A stretch of DNA of 64,000 bases from Pseudarthrobacter psychrotolerans (GTDB lineage Bacteria; Actinomycetota; Actinomycetes; Actinomycetales; Micrococcaceae), in assembly GCF_009911795.1 (NCBI RefSeq), contig NZ_CP047898.1, positions 1,798,001 through 1,862,000 of the forward strand. Reading direction: 5' to 3'. The notes below the pieces were generated by a model that ran no database searches, was not told the DNA's origin, and worked only from the letters and a program-made list of their open reading frames with translations. The translations under genes and the position numbers were made by a program. Position 1 is the first letter of the stretch; every line of letters begins with the position of its first letter. Positions 8,525 to 16,503 of the stretch are shown here, piece by piece.

Positions 8525-8737
8525 ATGAGCATTCCGCCGCAACGCGAACCCGCACCGTTTCCACCAGACCCGGTTCCTGCGCCAGGGTCCCCGGACCCGA
8601 CATCGCCCTCAGCGCCGGAACCGGTTCCGGACCCTGGTCATGGTTCACCTGACCCGACGTCTCCGGTGTTACCGGGCCCGGGGCCGGTTGTCCCGGATCC
8701 AGGACCGCCAACCGAAGACCCCACGCACAGGTCCTGA
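8525..8737 (+). CDS. proline-rich 70-residue protein
   Basis: GAGGGAG lies six bases before ATG 8525. About 40% of residues are Pro, with repeats of the form GSPDPTSP and PVPDPG. Such low-complexity proteins are often extracellular or linker-like, but no signal peptide is present. It could be a chance ORF in GC-rich DNA; the good ribosome binding site is the argument for it. Confidence 0.35.
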   Translation: MSIPPQREPAPFPPDPVPAPGSPDPTSPSAPEPVPDPGHGSPDPTSPVLPGPGPVVPDPGPPTEDPTHRS

Positions 8738-8763
8738 AGGCTGCGGCAGGGGATGCGCGCGTC

Positions 8764-8970
8764 TTAGCCGGCAGAGGCAGGCTCACCGTGCCCGTCCTGG
8801 TTCAATTTTGTGCCGGGCCTCCCTGCACGCTTTCCCAGCCTCGACTCAGCGTCACGGCGCCTCTGACCCGCTGTGCGCGGCTGTCGCGCTGTCGGCGTCA
8901 CCGCGTGCGGTCGGGGCTCAGCCACCTCGCGGGGTGACGGCCGCAGCAGGCCCGCTTCCTCGTTTTCGCT
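8764..8970 (-). CDS. hypothetical short basic protein
   Basis: About 68 residues from the ATG near 8970 (MSENEEAGLLRPSPREV), with an Arg-rich middle. No domain and no membrane segment. Weak evidence; listed because the frame is open and lies in an otherwise empty stretch. Confidence 0.25.
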   Translation of the reverse strand, partial: SENEEAGLLRPSPREVAEPRPHAVTPTARQPRTAGQRRRDAESRLGKRAGRPGTKLNQDGHGEPASAG

Positions 8971-9078
8971 CATAATCCACATCGCCGCGCCCGTCGCCCG
9001 GTTCGCCGAGATTCACGGCGTGACAGCCCGGGCGTGTGGCCCGTAGGGACCACGCGCCCCCATTTTGCGGGTCTTGGA

Positions 9079-9255
9079 TCAGTGTTTCTTGAAGGCGTCT
9101 TTGACCTTTTCGCCGGCCTGCTTCAGATCGGCTTTGATTTGGTGGCCCTTGCCTTCAGCCTTCAGCCGGTCGTTTTCGGTGGCGTCGCCTGCTGCTTCTT
9201 TGCCCTTGCCGTGGAGTTTGTCGGCAGCGTTGTGAATCTTGTCGCCCAAGCCCAT
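9079..9255 (-). CDS. CsbD family stress protein
   Basis: 58 residues from ATG 9255, with a purine-rich ribosome binding site just upstream: MGLGDKIHNAADKLHGKGKE, then AAGDATEND, KAEGKGHQIKADLKQAGEKVKDAFKKH. This is the usual CsbD pattern of a short amphipathic, Lys- and Ala-rich helical protein with a central GDAT motif. CsbD proteins are sigma-B-type general stress proteins of unknown mechanism. The neighbours are other small stress genes. Confidence 0.88.
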   Translation of the reverse strand: MGLGDKIHNAADKLHGKGKEAAGDATENDRLKAEGKGHQIKADLKQAGEKVKDAFKKH

Positions 9256-9399
9256 GGTGTTTCTCCTTATTATGGCCGCCCCGTCGACGTGAATGCCGAG
9301 AGGCCGACAGTTAAGTGTAGGGACCGACCGGCCGTAAAAGGCAGACCGGAACCCGAAGGAGGCGGGGTGGCAGTTGTCCGGGTCCTTGAGCGGGTCGGA

Positions 9400-10006
9400 T
9401 TAGTCGAAATGTGTGTGGATCGGGGCTGCGGTCAGGTTTTCGAGCAATTCGGAAGCTACGTCGCGCAGCTTCTGGTTGCGGTGGTTGGAGGTCCGGGTGA
9501 GGATGGCGTGGGCGTCCTGCTGGGAGCACCGGTTTTGCGCCATGATTACCCGCCAGGTCGATGGAGGTCCGGCCGTGCAGGGCGGACTCAAGGTCCTCAG
9601 CGCGGTTTTGGATCATGGCGATCCGGACCGCCAGCAGCAGCGTCCACCGCGTGGCCTCGGCGATGCTGATTGTCTGCTCAAGAATGTCCCCGCTGAACGC
9701 GCGTGCCCGCGGGGCGTAGAAGTTCAGGAACGCTCTGGCGTCCTGACCGATGTCAGTGCAGGGGCCGTCCGCCAGGGCGTGCTCCATCCGGGCCAGTTCT
9801 AGGGCCCGGTCGCTGCTGCCGCCGGTTGTGTCCATGCGGCGGGAGCGCCGGAGGGTCACCGCGCATTCGATGTTTGTTCCGGCGGCGTGGGAAATGGTGG
9901 CCGCGGTGGCCCTGGAAAGATCCGTCAGGAAGCCCTCGATGGTCTCGGCACCGGTCAGGAGGTCCAGAAGCAGGGCCAAGGGTGCGTTTCCGCCGGAGTC
10001 TGCCAC
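9400..10006 (-). pseudogene. GAF-ANTAR response regulator, frameshifted in the ANTAR domain
   Basis: The N-terminal part is GAF-like (LDLLTGAETIEGFLTDLSRATAATI, then MEHALADGPCTDIGQDA). The ANTAR RNA-binding domain starts as EDLESALHGRTSIDLAG in one frame and goes on as VIMAQNRCSQQDAHAILTRTSNHRNQKLRDVASELL in another. The break is at about 9547-9553 inside GGG. ANTAR proteins act as transcription antiterminators. The start is uncertain: the likely one is GTG 10006, and the open frame extends upstream to 10246 through sequence that does not look coding. If the indel is real the protein has lost its ANTAR output. Confidence 0.72.
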
Positions 10007-10104
10007 GTCATCATGGTAGGCCCGCCGGGCCGTGCACCCCGTGACTGCGGGAGTGTGTGGATCTCCTGGGATAGCTGGCGTCCGGGCCGGTCCCGGCCGG
10101 CCGT

Positions 10105-10419
10105 TCAGGCGGCTGTGATGATGCGGGTGCGGGGTCGGGTCAGGGCTTGCGCGCGCCGTGTACCGGGACGGCCGGGAGTGGCCCCGGTCCTGTGATCCGG
10201 CGGCGGTACGGGTCCGGTGACTGCGCCGGCGGAAGGTGCCGGGCACAGGTCCGTGATATGGCCCATTCCGGCATATTCGCGGACGGCCCGGATTCCGTCG
10301 ACGGCGGACTGCTTGTCGGGAAAACAGCGGGAAACTGCCATCACCGTCCCGTCGGGAGCGGTGATTCTGAACCTGAAGCCCGAGCCTTCGGCGTTGAAGA
10401 GTTCGAACATGCCTGCCAT
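10105..10419 (-). CDS. YegP/DUF1508 family protein
   Basis: Residues 1-58 match the YegP repeat: FELFNAEGSGFRFRITAPDG, then SRCFPDKQSAVDGIRAVREYAG. E. coli YegP carries two such repeats; this has one, then a Pro/Arg-rich tail that may be partly non-native. The function of the family is unknown. ATG 10419. Part of the same minus-strand run of small stress-type genes. Confidence 0.75.
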   Translation of the reverse strand: MAGMFELFNAEGSGFRFRITAPDGTVMAVSRCFPDKQSAVDGIRAVREYAGMGHITDLCPAPSAGAVTGPVPPPDHRTGATPGRPGTRRAQALTRPRTRIITAA

Positions 10420-10973
10420 TGGTCTCCTCCCGGCGGTGACCGCCCGCCTTGGCTTCGATATTTTATCGGGGCGGAAACACGACGCTGGGCTGCCGTCCCG
10501 ACGTTCTGGGTAAAAGCGCGGACTCCGGATGGCTGAAATGGTGTGAAGCAGGCCACACGTCCGCCCCTAAAGCTACGCGGAAAATGCGGTCCAGGCCAGT
10601 GGAAAATTTGCGTCCGGAATCGGTCCCCGGCGGATTCAGGGTTGTTTCAGGATTTCCCGGCCGTCGGATTCGGCGTGACGGGCGACCGCGTCGCCGTTGA
10701 AGGCGCGGCTGGCGTCGGGGCTGAAGCGCCGTACCGCTCTTCTGCAGCCTGCCTCTCCCAAAGCGCCGTGAGGTGCCGAATTCGAAGGGCCTCTGCTCAT
10801 GCGTTGCGGCCATCGCCAGGACATGCCGGGACGATGGTTGGTCAGGGGTGTCCCGCAGTCCTGGCCCTTGCGCGGCCAGGTTCCCGGCCCGTAGCTTTGG
10901 GGCAGCGAAAGGCCCCTTCCGCGGCGCCAGCCCTTGAGCCGGCGGAGAAACAGCGTCACCAAAGGACACAGCG
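10420..10973. other. gene-free stretch, probable csp 5' leader
   Basis: I see no supportable gene. The last part should contain the promoter and the long untranslated leader usual for cold shock genes. Confidence 0.45.
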
Positions 10974-11177
10974 ATGGCAACAGGCACGGTTAAATGGTTC
11001 AACGCCGAGAAGGGTTTCGGCTTCATCGCCCCCGATGACGGGTCAGCAGATGTTTTCGCCCACTACTCCGCAATCGCCAGCAGCGGCTACCGATCCCTGG
11101 AGGAGAACCAGAAAGTCCAGTTCGACATCACCCAAGGACCGAAAGGCCCGCAAGCGGAGAACATCCAACCGATGTGA
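10974..11177 (+). CDS. cold shock protein, CspA family
   Basis: 67 residues, the standard length. RNP1 ([11 protein letters not shown]) and RNP2 (VFAHYSAI) are both intact, preceded by TVKWFNAEK. It binds single-stranded RNA/DNA as an RNA chaperone. AAGGA lies eight bases before ATG 10974. The C-terminus (AENIQPM) is usual for actinobacterial Csps. Monocistronic by spacing. Confidence 0.95.
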   Translation: MATGTVKWFNAEKGFGFIAPDDGSADVFAHYSAIASSGYRSLEENQKVQFDITQGPKGPQAENIQPM

Positions 11178-11820
11178 TAATCCCGGCGCCGGAAAACAGC
11201 GCATCCCTGAGTGTGACTGTTAGTTCGGAATGGCGGCTTTTTCACACCTCGGTTTCCCGCACATTGGCCTCCGTCCGGCAGATCATCGCGGGCTGAAGCC
11301 CGTCCGTAAGAGTCGCAGCGCTCACTCACGGCGCTGATCCTCCTGCCCGTCAGCGTCCATCGGCGTCTGCTCCGCAACCATTTGAAAGCCACCTTGGTTT
11401 CAACTGCGGACACCGTTGCCAAGACGGCTCCGTCCGGCGTTGCATTGCTGGGCGGCGCCTCTACGGCGCTGGTGTGTGAGGTCACGGCAGCCCGCGCTGT
11501 GGGACCCACGGCCGACCTTGGTGCCCGTACGGAAGCGTCCCCTCGATGCGGTTCGGGACCGGAAAGTTCCAGGCATCTATTCGGGGTCCGGGTCAGGTCT
11601 TTCCCGTCCGCCGTTTTGTGCGGGGCCTCCTGCTGATGCTGTTCAAGCTTCTTCTCGGCGCAGCCGCCATTCCCAACTGTGAATTAACCGCAATTCCCAA
11701 CCAACAGTCACATCCAACAAACAATTCCAAGTGTCTAGTGAACGGTCGATTGCACGAACAAGAACGCCCCGAGGAATCAGTTGATCCGGACCTGGCCACC
11801 TGCGAGGGCCGGGTAGTGCG
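11178..11820. other. gene-free stretch
   Basis: Contains only short overlapping ORFs without family signal. The part around 11680-11740 is locally AT-richer than its surroundings, which may mark old foreign DNA. No element ends could be defined. Confidence 0.35.
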
Positions 11821-11821
11821 C

Positions 11822-12104
11822 CGCGATGGGGCCGGCGAGTCCCTGTTGACGTTGGCACTGACTTCATCGACGAGGACCTCGTACTCGTTGGCCTCGAGTC
11901 CGTCGGACGAGGCCCGGACCACGTGCTCGGCGGAGACCTTGGGGGCATCGGGGTCGGCCGTCTTCGGCGTGTCGATGTACCCGACGTGCACACCGATGAC
12001 GTGGGTTGCCGGCGGGGCGAGCTCGACGCGGAACGAGTTCGTTGCCGAGCACAACGCCGCCTTCGACGCGCTGTCCGAAGGCGTGCCCCGAGGCTATGAA
12101 TGAC
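11822..12104 (-). pseudogene. remnant of a short-chain dehydrogenase (SDR)
   Basis: The frame carries the C-terminal part of an SDR: SASKAALCSATNSFRVEL (with the catalytic Lys of the YxxxK motif; the Tyr side is replaced by SD), then THVIGVHVGYIDTPKTADPDAPKV, SAEHVVRASSDGLEANEYEVLVDEVS. The Rossmann N-terminus with GxxxGxG is missing, and a stop lies just upstream. This is a truncated gene with no likely function. Confidence 0.7.
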
Positions 12105-12105
12105 G

Positions 12106-12439
12106 CTGCCCCGGACCAAGGAGCAACGTCGCGCCGGGATAACGGCCTCGCTGCGCTCGGGCGGCACAAGCATTTTTCTTTGCCTTTGGTCTTCCGGGTC
12201 CAGGGTCTGTCCGAGTTTGTGCCACCGGCCCTCCATGACGAAATGCAGTTCTTCCTGGGTTTGACTCTCAGTAAGAACTGGCGGCTTTTTTGGCAACGGA
12301 GAATGCCAGATTCTGTGGTCCCGCCGGCGTCGTCCCACACGTGTCATACGGGAATCGCTTTGGGGGCTTGCGGATCGTCTCAAACGATCCTGCGGCTTTC
12401 GTCTCTGAGTGGCGGTGTTCTATCGCCTTGGCCGGCGGC
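12106..12439. other. unassigned stretch between SDR remnant and tetR
   Basis: A minus-strand frame reads ESQTQEELHFVMEGRWHKL and DPEDQRQRKMLVPPERS, which looks protein-like but matches no family I can name and is cut by frame changes. It could be another gene remnant. Confidence 0.3.
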
Positions 12440-13000
12440 TCAGGACCTCGGTCGCAGGCTGTCGAGCGTCAGTTGGACGAGTCGATTCACGGCTGCCCTC
12501 GACGGCGACTCTGCGGCCGCTGTGAGGGCGTGGAGACAGTAGCTTGCGAGTTCCTGTGGTGCCATATCGTCGCGGATAGCCCCGGATTCGGCGGCGCGAC
12601 GCAGTACGTCCTGCATGAATATATCTTGTCGTTGCCGGACACCGTCGTGGTGCATGATCGCGGCCATGGCCGAATTATGGTGCTCGTAGGTCATCAGGGC
12701 GTGAATGTGGAGCACTGCCTCCAACTGGTGGCCCGCATCGCCTCCCGCCTGCGTGACCGCTGCGAGGTGTTCGAGGTGGCCGGCAACCTGGCTGTCGTGC
12801 CGGGCGAGAAGTATTGCTTCGACATTCGGGAAGTACTTGTAGAGGGTCGCGCGCCCGATACCGGCCTCCTGGGCGACCTGCGACATGGTCACCGACAGCA
12901 GCCCATGCTCGGACACCAGGGCCGCCGCGGCGTCCAGGATCGCCTCCCGCACCGCACCGCGGTGCGCCTCGATCGTCTCGTTCCACAGCTTCGGCACCAC
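12440..13000 (-). CDS. TetR family transcriptional regulator
   Basis: 186 residues. The HTH is VTMSQVAQEAGIGRATLYKYFPNVEAILLAR (about residues 37-67), followed by an all-helical ligand/dimer domain (HQLEAVLHIHALMTYEHH, LRRAAESGAIRDDMAPQELASYCLHAL). It is divergent from a three-gene membrane operon, and a perfect palindrome lies 25 bases upstream of its start, so it most likely represses both itself and that operon. The inducer is unknown. Confidence 0.9.
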   Translation of the reverse strand: MVPKLWNETIEAHRGAVREAILDAAAALVSEHGLLSVTMSQVAQEAGIGRATLYKYFPNVEAILLARHDSQVAGHLEHLAAVTQAGGDAGHQLEAVLHIHALMTYEHHNSAMAAIMHHDGVRQRQDIFMQDVLRRAAESGAIRDDMAPQELASYCLHALTAAAESPSRAAVNRLVQLTLDSLRPRS

Positions 13001-13024
13001 CCCAGTATACGAGACGGCGACGGC

Positions 13025-13058
13025 GTGACACTCTGTCTTGATTAAGACAGAGTGTCAC
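13025..13058. promoter_or_regulatory. perfect palindromic operator, probable TetR-family binding site
   Basis: Two exact 15-base arms (GTGACACTCTGTCTT and its complement) separated by GATT. It lies between the divergent tetR and the membrane operon and overlaps the predicted -35 and spacer of the latter. Size and symmetry suit binding of a TetR dimer or pair of dimers. Confidence 0.85.
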
Positions 13059-13066
13059 GATAAAGT
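13038..13066 (+). promoter_or_regulatory. predicted promoter of the membrane operon
   Basis: TTGATT (13038-13043), a 17-base spacer and TAAAGT (13061-13066). The -35 box and spacer lie inside the palindromic operator, so repressor binding would block RNA polymerase. Transcription should start near 13073, about 40 bases before the first start codon. Confidence 0.6.
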
Positions 13067-13112
13067 AGTGCCAGCGCAGTAAAGACCGCGCATGGCAGAA
13101 GAGGACACCTCC

Positions 13113-13304
13113 ATGACTGACTTGCCCCCTGACCGCAACACCAGTGATGACTCCAACCCCGACACCGGAGTGAGGCGCCATCGCGGACCGGTCGCCGGCG
13201 CACCACGCTGGGTGAAGGTGTTTGGAATCATCGCCGTCGTCCTGGTTCTGTTGTTTGTCATCAGTCACCTGGCCGGCGGCGGCATGGGCGGCCACACGCC
13301 GTGA
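13113..13304 (+). CDS. small single-TM protein, TetR-controlled
   Basis: 63 residues from ATG 13113 (AGAGGAC upstream); an ATG at 13092 in the same frame lacks a good ribosome site. A polar N-terminus is followed by one membrane helix (VFGIIAVVLVLLFVISHLAGGG) and a short GGHTP tail. The stop overlaps the next start. No family recognised; probably an accessory of the downstream membrane protein. Confidence 0.65.
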   Translation: MTDLPPDRNTSDDSNPDTGVRRHRGPVAGAPRWVKVFGIIAVVLVLLFVISHLAGGGMGGHTP

Positions 13305-13879
13305 TGAACATGACACCCCGCCTCCGCAAGGTCGCGCTCACCGCGCATGTCCTTTCCTCAGTCGGCTGGTTCGGCGGGGTCGCTGCCTTCCTGTCTCTCG
13401 CCGTCGCCGGCCTGACCAGCCCGGATGCTCAGGTCGTGCGGGCCGCCTATCTCGCGATGGGGTTGACGGGCTGGTTTGTCCTTGTCCCGTTGGCACTCGC
13501 ATCGTTGTTCACCGGGGTTGTCTCATCGCTGGGTACCACCTGGGGCTTGGTCCGGTACTACTGGGTCCTGATTAAACTCCTGATAACCGTCCTGGCCACC
13601 GTCGTTTTGCTGGTGCACATGGGCCCAATTAGCGGTCTTGCAGACGCCGCGGCAGAAACGACAATGTCCGGTGCCGATCTCCGCGGGCTGAGAATCCAGG
13701 TCGCGGTCCAGGCCGGTGCCGCCCTGGTGGTTTTGCTCGTGGCCACGGCGCTGTCGATGTACAAACCGCGTGGCATGACCCGGTACGGGCAACGAAAGCA
13801 GCATAGTGTGCTCCAGCTCGCAACCGATGCCGACCAGGCAATGCAGAAGCACCCCAACCCCAAAAGGAGAAACCAATGA
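13301..13879 (+). CDS. DUF2269-like integral membrane protein
   Basis: 192 residues with four or five helices: VALTAHVLSSVGWFGGVAAFLSLA, AAYLAMGLTGWFVLVPLALASLF, YYWVLIKLLITVLATVVLLVHM and VQAGAALVVLLVATALSMY. The N-terminal H-V-x-S-x-x-G-W-F-G-G pattern is that of DUF2269-type proteins. The C-terminus is basic. Second gene of the TetR-controlled operon. Function unknown; the conserved His and Trp could bind a cofactor, but this is a guess. Confidence 0.75.
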   Translation: MMNMTPRLRKVALTAHVLSSVGWFGGVAAFLSLAVAGLTSPDAQVVRAAYLAMGLTGWFVLVPLALASLFTGVVSSLGTTWGLVRYYWVLIKLLITVLATVVLLVHMGPISGLADAAAETTMSGADLRGLRIQVAVQAGAALVVLLVATALSMYKPRGMTRYGQRKQHSVLQLATDADQAMQKHPNPKRRNQ

Positions 13880-14289
13880 CCCTCAACAGCAGTCCAGGCG
13901 AAACCGCCACCCAAGTTGTCGGCATGATCGCCGCACTCTCCCACATCGACAGCGCTGGCTTCCACGGCATCGACACGGAGCTCCGGGGAGAATCGCCCAT
14001 CATCGACGAGTTTTGGTCCAGCCGCGCACGGGCCGCCCAGATCGCGGCCGCCTCCATTTCCTGGCCAGAGGAACTCCAGCCGCAGGCGAAATCGTTCAGT
14101 GACGCCGCCGGACGGCTGGCCGCGGCGCTCAGTGCGGGCGACGCCAAAGCTGCCGCACACCCCGCAAGGGAAGCCCACGCTGCCTGGCACACCCTGAACA
14201 CCCCGGCCTGGAGCTACCTCGCGAAGACTGCCGGCCTTCAGAAGGCAGGCGACACGAACCAACACCAGCATCAACATCAGGCGCCGTAA
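13876..14289 (+). CDS. hypothetical protein with His-rich tail
   Basis: 137 residues, soluble, Ala-rich helices (SDAAGRLAAALSAGDAKAAAHPAREAHAAWH) and a C-terminal HQHQHQ that may bind metal. Starts inside the stop of the previous gene (ATGA), so it is the third coupled gene of the TetR-controlled operon. No family recognised. Confidence 0.65.
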   Translation: MTLNSSPGETATQVVGMIAALSHIDSAGFHGIDTELRGESPIIDEFWSSRARAAQIAAASISWPEELQPQAKSFSDAAGRLAAALSAGDAKAAAHPAREAHAAWHTLNTPAWSYLAKTAGLQKAGDTNQHQHQHQAP

Positions 14290-14536
14290 GTGATCGAACC
14301 GTTCCCAGGCTGGTCCACTGGGCTGAAGTTTCATCTTCTTGGGACCCAAAACGGTCGTTTCCGCTACAAACCAGCCAGCTCGTTGAAGAGATTTGTGCAT
14401 CGCAGAGGTATTGGGCGTGGGCGCCGCGTGTTCGTGGATGCAAGGTGGAGGAATGTTCATCCCATCGGGCCTGGCCGCCGTTGGATCATGGAGGGCAGAC
14501 CGCATTCCCTCACGCCGGACTCTGTAGTCTGTGCAC
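14290..14536. other. intergenic stretch
   Basis: No gene supported. It presumably carries the terminator of the preceding operon and the promoter for the next gene; no clear hairpin seen. Confidence 0.35.
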
Positions 14537-15001
14537 ATGTCGACTGTGTATGTCGTGGGGCTCGCCGTCGTTGTCTTGTCGTTGTTACTCTCGCGGCTTC
14601 TGGTACCGGGACTGCCCCCGAAAAGGCTGGCAACCCAGCTCACCACCGTGGACCTGGGCCTGACAGCGGCAGGTCTGGCGGGTCTGATTCTCCATTGCGC
14701 TTCGATGTTCTTCGAGCCGCTGGTTAGCGTGATTCCAGGAAGCGAGGCCGTGATCACCCAGATCAATGCGATGGGCCCGGCAAGCGTGACCTGGTACGCC
14801 GTTCCATCACTGCTGCTTCTTGCCGGCCTTCGGCGAGAAAACAAGGCGGTCACCGCCCTCCTGGCGGCCGCGCTGCTGACAGTCGGTATGACCATGTACA
14901 ACGGCGCGGCACTCTGGATTCACTTGGCCGCCGTCTTTGCGGCCGTTGCCGTGACTTCGGCGATCCTGCTCCTCCTCACCAGGCCTCCGCGGCGGGCCTG
15001 A
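14537..15001 (+). CDS. four-TM hypothetical membrane protein
   Basis: About 154 residues from ATG 14537. Hydrophobic helices at VYVVGLAVVVLSLLLSRLLV, LGLTAAGLAGLILHCASMFF, VTWYAVPSLLLLAGL, ALLAAALLTVGMTMYN and ALWIHLAAVFAAVAVTSAILLLLT. A short basic tail ends the protein. No motif of a known transporter. Monocistronic. Confidence 0.7.
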   Translation: MSTVYVVGLAVVVLSLLLSRLLVPGLPPKRLATQLTTVDLGLTAAGLAGLILHCASMFFEPLVSVIPGSEAVITQINAMGPASVTWYAVPSLLLLAGLRRENKAVTALLAAALLTVGMTMYNGAALWIHLAAVFAAVAVTSAILLLLTRPPRRA

Positions 15002-15592
15002 GCTACGGAAGCGTCAGCATAGGTCGATGCGGGGCCGGTCCCGGTGTGGGAAACGAGCCGCGCGCTACCATCCGCTTTCGGAATGGTGAGGCGTCCCGAT
15101 GGAGGTTCCCCTTCCGGACGCTCAGTGACGCGTTTGCCTTGGCAAACAGGGAGTTGTCCATTTCTTGAGCTGAACCTGCGGATACCTGCCTCAGCACGCC
15201 CTTACCATACGACTTTTTCCGCTTTCTGAAGCGGCCCCAGGCAGCAGGATCCGCCACGTTCAGGCGGGGCTGCTTCCGGTGTCGAGACGGGTGACCCGGT
15301 CCACGGCCTCAAAGTAGCCGTCCATGTCGAAGTCCTCCATGACGGCGGACTGCAGGATGGCGACCGTTCTCAGCTCGAAGTACGCGAACGATCGTTACCC
15401 GACACTCCCAAACGGCTTTAGCGCCCAGTTTTTCGCGCCTTGGTCCCCGACCCCTGGTCGATCCGGCCGCCCTACGCCCATACGCCCCGACTGCCGTATG
15501 TAAATGGAGTCCGTTCGGGATATGTAAGGACTTTGATGTTGCGCGTCCCCGGCCGCGGGTCCCTAATAGGAGCCATGGGAAAGGCGCCGGTC
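15002..15592. other. intergenic stretch with a 44-residue gene tail
   Basis: On the minus strand, 15259-15395 encodes RSFAYFELRTVAILQSAVME and DFDMDGYFEAVDRVTRLDTG before a stop, with a stop just upstream. It looks like the C-terminal end of a lost gene of unknown family. The rest holds the presumed promoter of the five-gene operon that starts at 15593. Confidence 0.4.
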
Positions 15593-16129
15593 ATGGCTAC
15601 CTCAGCGGCCCTCCCCGTTGAGGCGGGCGGGGACTCCCGGCTTGCCCGTGGGGGTGTCGCCGCGTTGCGGATCGGTGTGGCGCTGCTGTGGATCCAGAAC
15701 GTGGGGTGGAAGGTGCCACCGGACTTCGGTGAGCACGCGAACACGGGATTGTATTTTTTCACCCGTTTCGCGGTTGACCGCCCGGTCTTCCCCCCTTATG
15801 CATGGTTCGTTGAACAAGTGGTGCTGCCGAATTTCCCCTTTTTCGGGTGGATGACGCTGCTCATCGAGGCCGGTCTCGGTGCGTTCCTGCTGATCGGGCT
15901 TGCCACCCGGTTCTGGGCGGTGGTCGGGTTGGCCCAGTCGCTGGCGATCATGCTGTCCGTCCTGAACGCACCCAACGAATGGCACTGGTCCTACTATCTG
16001 ATGATCCTGACGCACGTCGCGGTGTTCGCCACCGCCGCCGGGCGCAGCTTCGGGGTCGACGGTGTCCTGCGCCCCGGCTGGCAGAAATCCACCGGACGCC
16101 TTGGGGCGCTCTTGGCCAGGCTGTCATGA
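15593..16129 (+). CDS. DoxX-like membrane protein
   Basis: About 178 residues from ATG 15593 (GGAAAGG eight bases upstream); an ATG at 15575 is in frame. Four helices are visible (VAALRIGVALLWIQNVGWKV, PFFGWMTLLIEAGLGAFLLIGLATRF, VVGLAQSLAIMLSVL, YYLMILTHVAVFATAAGRSFG). The LGLALLRI-like entry, the GLATRFWA turn and the A-A-x-R-x-x-G-x-D end are DoxX/TQO-small-subunit features. First gene of a coupled five-gene operon; it may provide a quinone-linked membrane partner for the flavoprotein. Confidence 0.75.
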   Translation: MATSAALPVEAGGDSRLARGGVAALRIGVALLWIQNVGWKVPPDFGEHANTGLYFFTRFAVDRPVFPPYAWFVEQVVLPNFPFFGWMTLLIEAGLGAFLLIGLATRFWAVVGLAQSLAIMLSVLNAPNEWHWSYYLMILTHVAVFATAAGRSFGVDGVLRPGWQKSTGRLGALLARLS

Positions 16130-16503
16130 CCGGGCGGCGCTTCGACCGGGCCGCGGTTGTCCTGGGCGCTGCCGCACTGCTGGGCTCCCTGTTCGCCTTA
16201 TCAACCGGCGGACCGGCACCGTTGGACCTCATCCATGTCCGCGGTGCGGGCCTGATCGTGATCGTGGCTTTGGGGGTGATCGCGGTGCTCGGCGGGGTGC
16301 TGGGCCTCCGTGTTCTGGTGATCGTGGCCGGTACGGCTTTCGTGGCGGCCGCCGTGATTCAGTTGCTGCAGGCCGGCCAGGAGGTCAACTGGCTCGGCGG
16401 GAATGGTTCCACCCTGGCGCTGATGGGTGGTCTGGGGTTCGGGCTGCTCGCCGTCGGACTGACACCGCGTCCCCTCTCCACGGCCACAGACAGGAAGACA
16501 TGA
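16126..16503 (+). CDS. small four-TM membrane protein
   Basis: 125 residues. Helices: AAVVLGAAALLGSLFALS, GAGLIVIVALGVIAVLGGVLGLRVLVIVAGTAFVAAAVIQLL, STLALMGGLGFGLLAVGL. Start overlaps the DoxX-like stop (ATGA) and its own stop overlaps the next gene. No family recognised; probably a subunit or anchor together with the DoxX-like protein. Confidence 0.65.
   Translation: MTGRRFDRAAVVLGAAALLGSLFALSTGGPAPLDLIHVRGAGLIVIVALGVIAVLGGVLGLRVLVIVAGTAFVAAAVIQLLQAGQEVNWLGGNGSTLALMGGLGFGLLAVGLTPRPLSTATDRKT

Noticed and set aside
13558..14901. 447-codon minus-strand ORF
   Set aside because: Runs antisense through three well-supported plus-strand genes.
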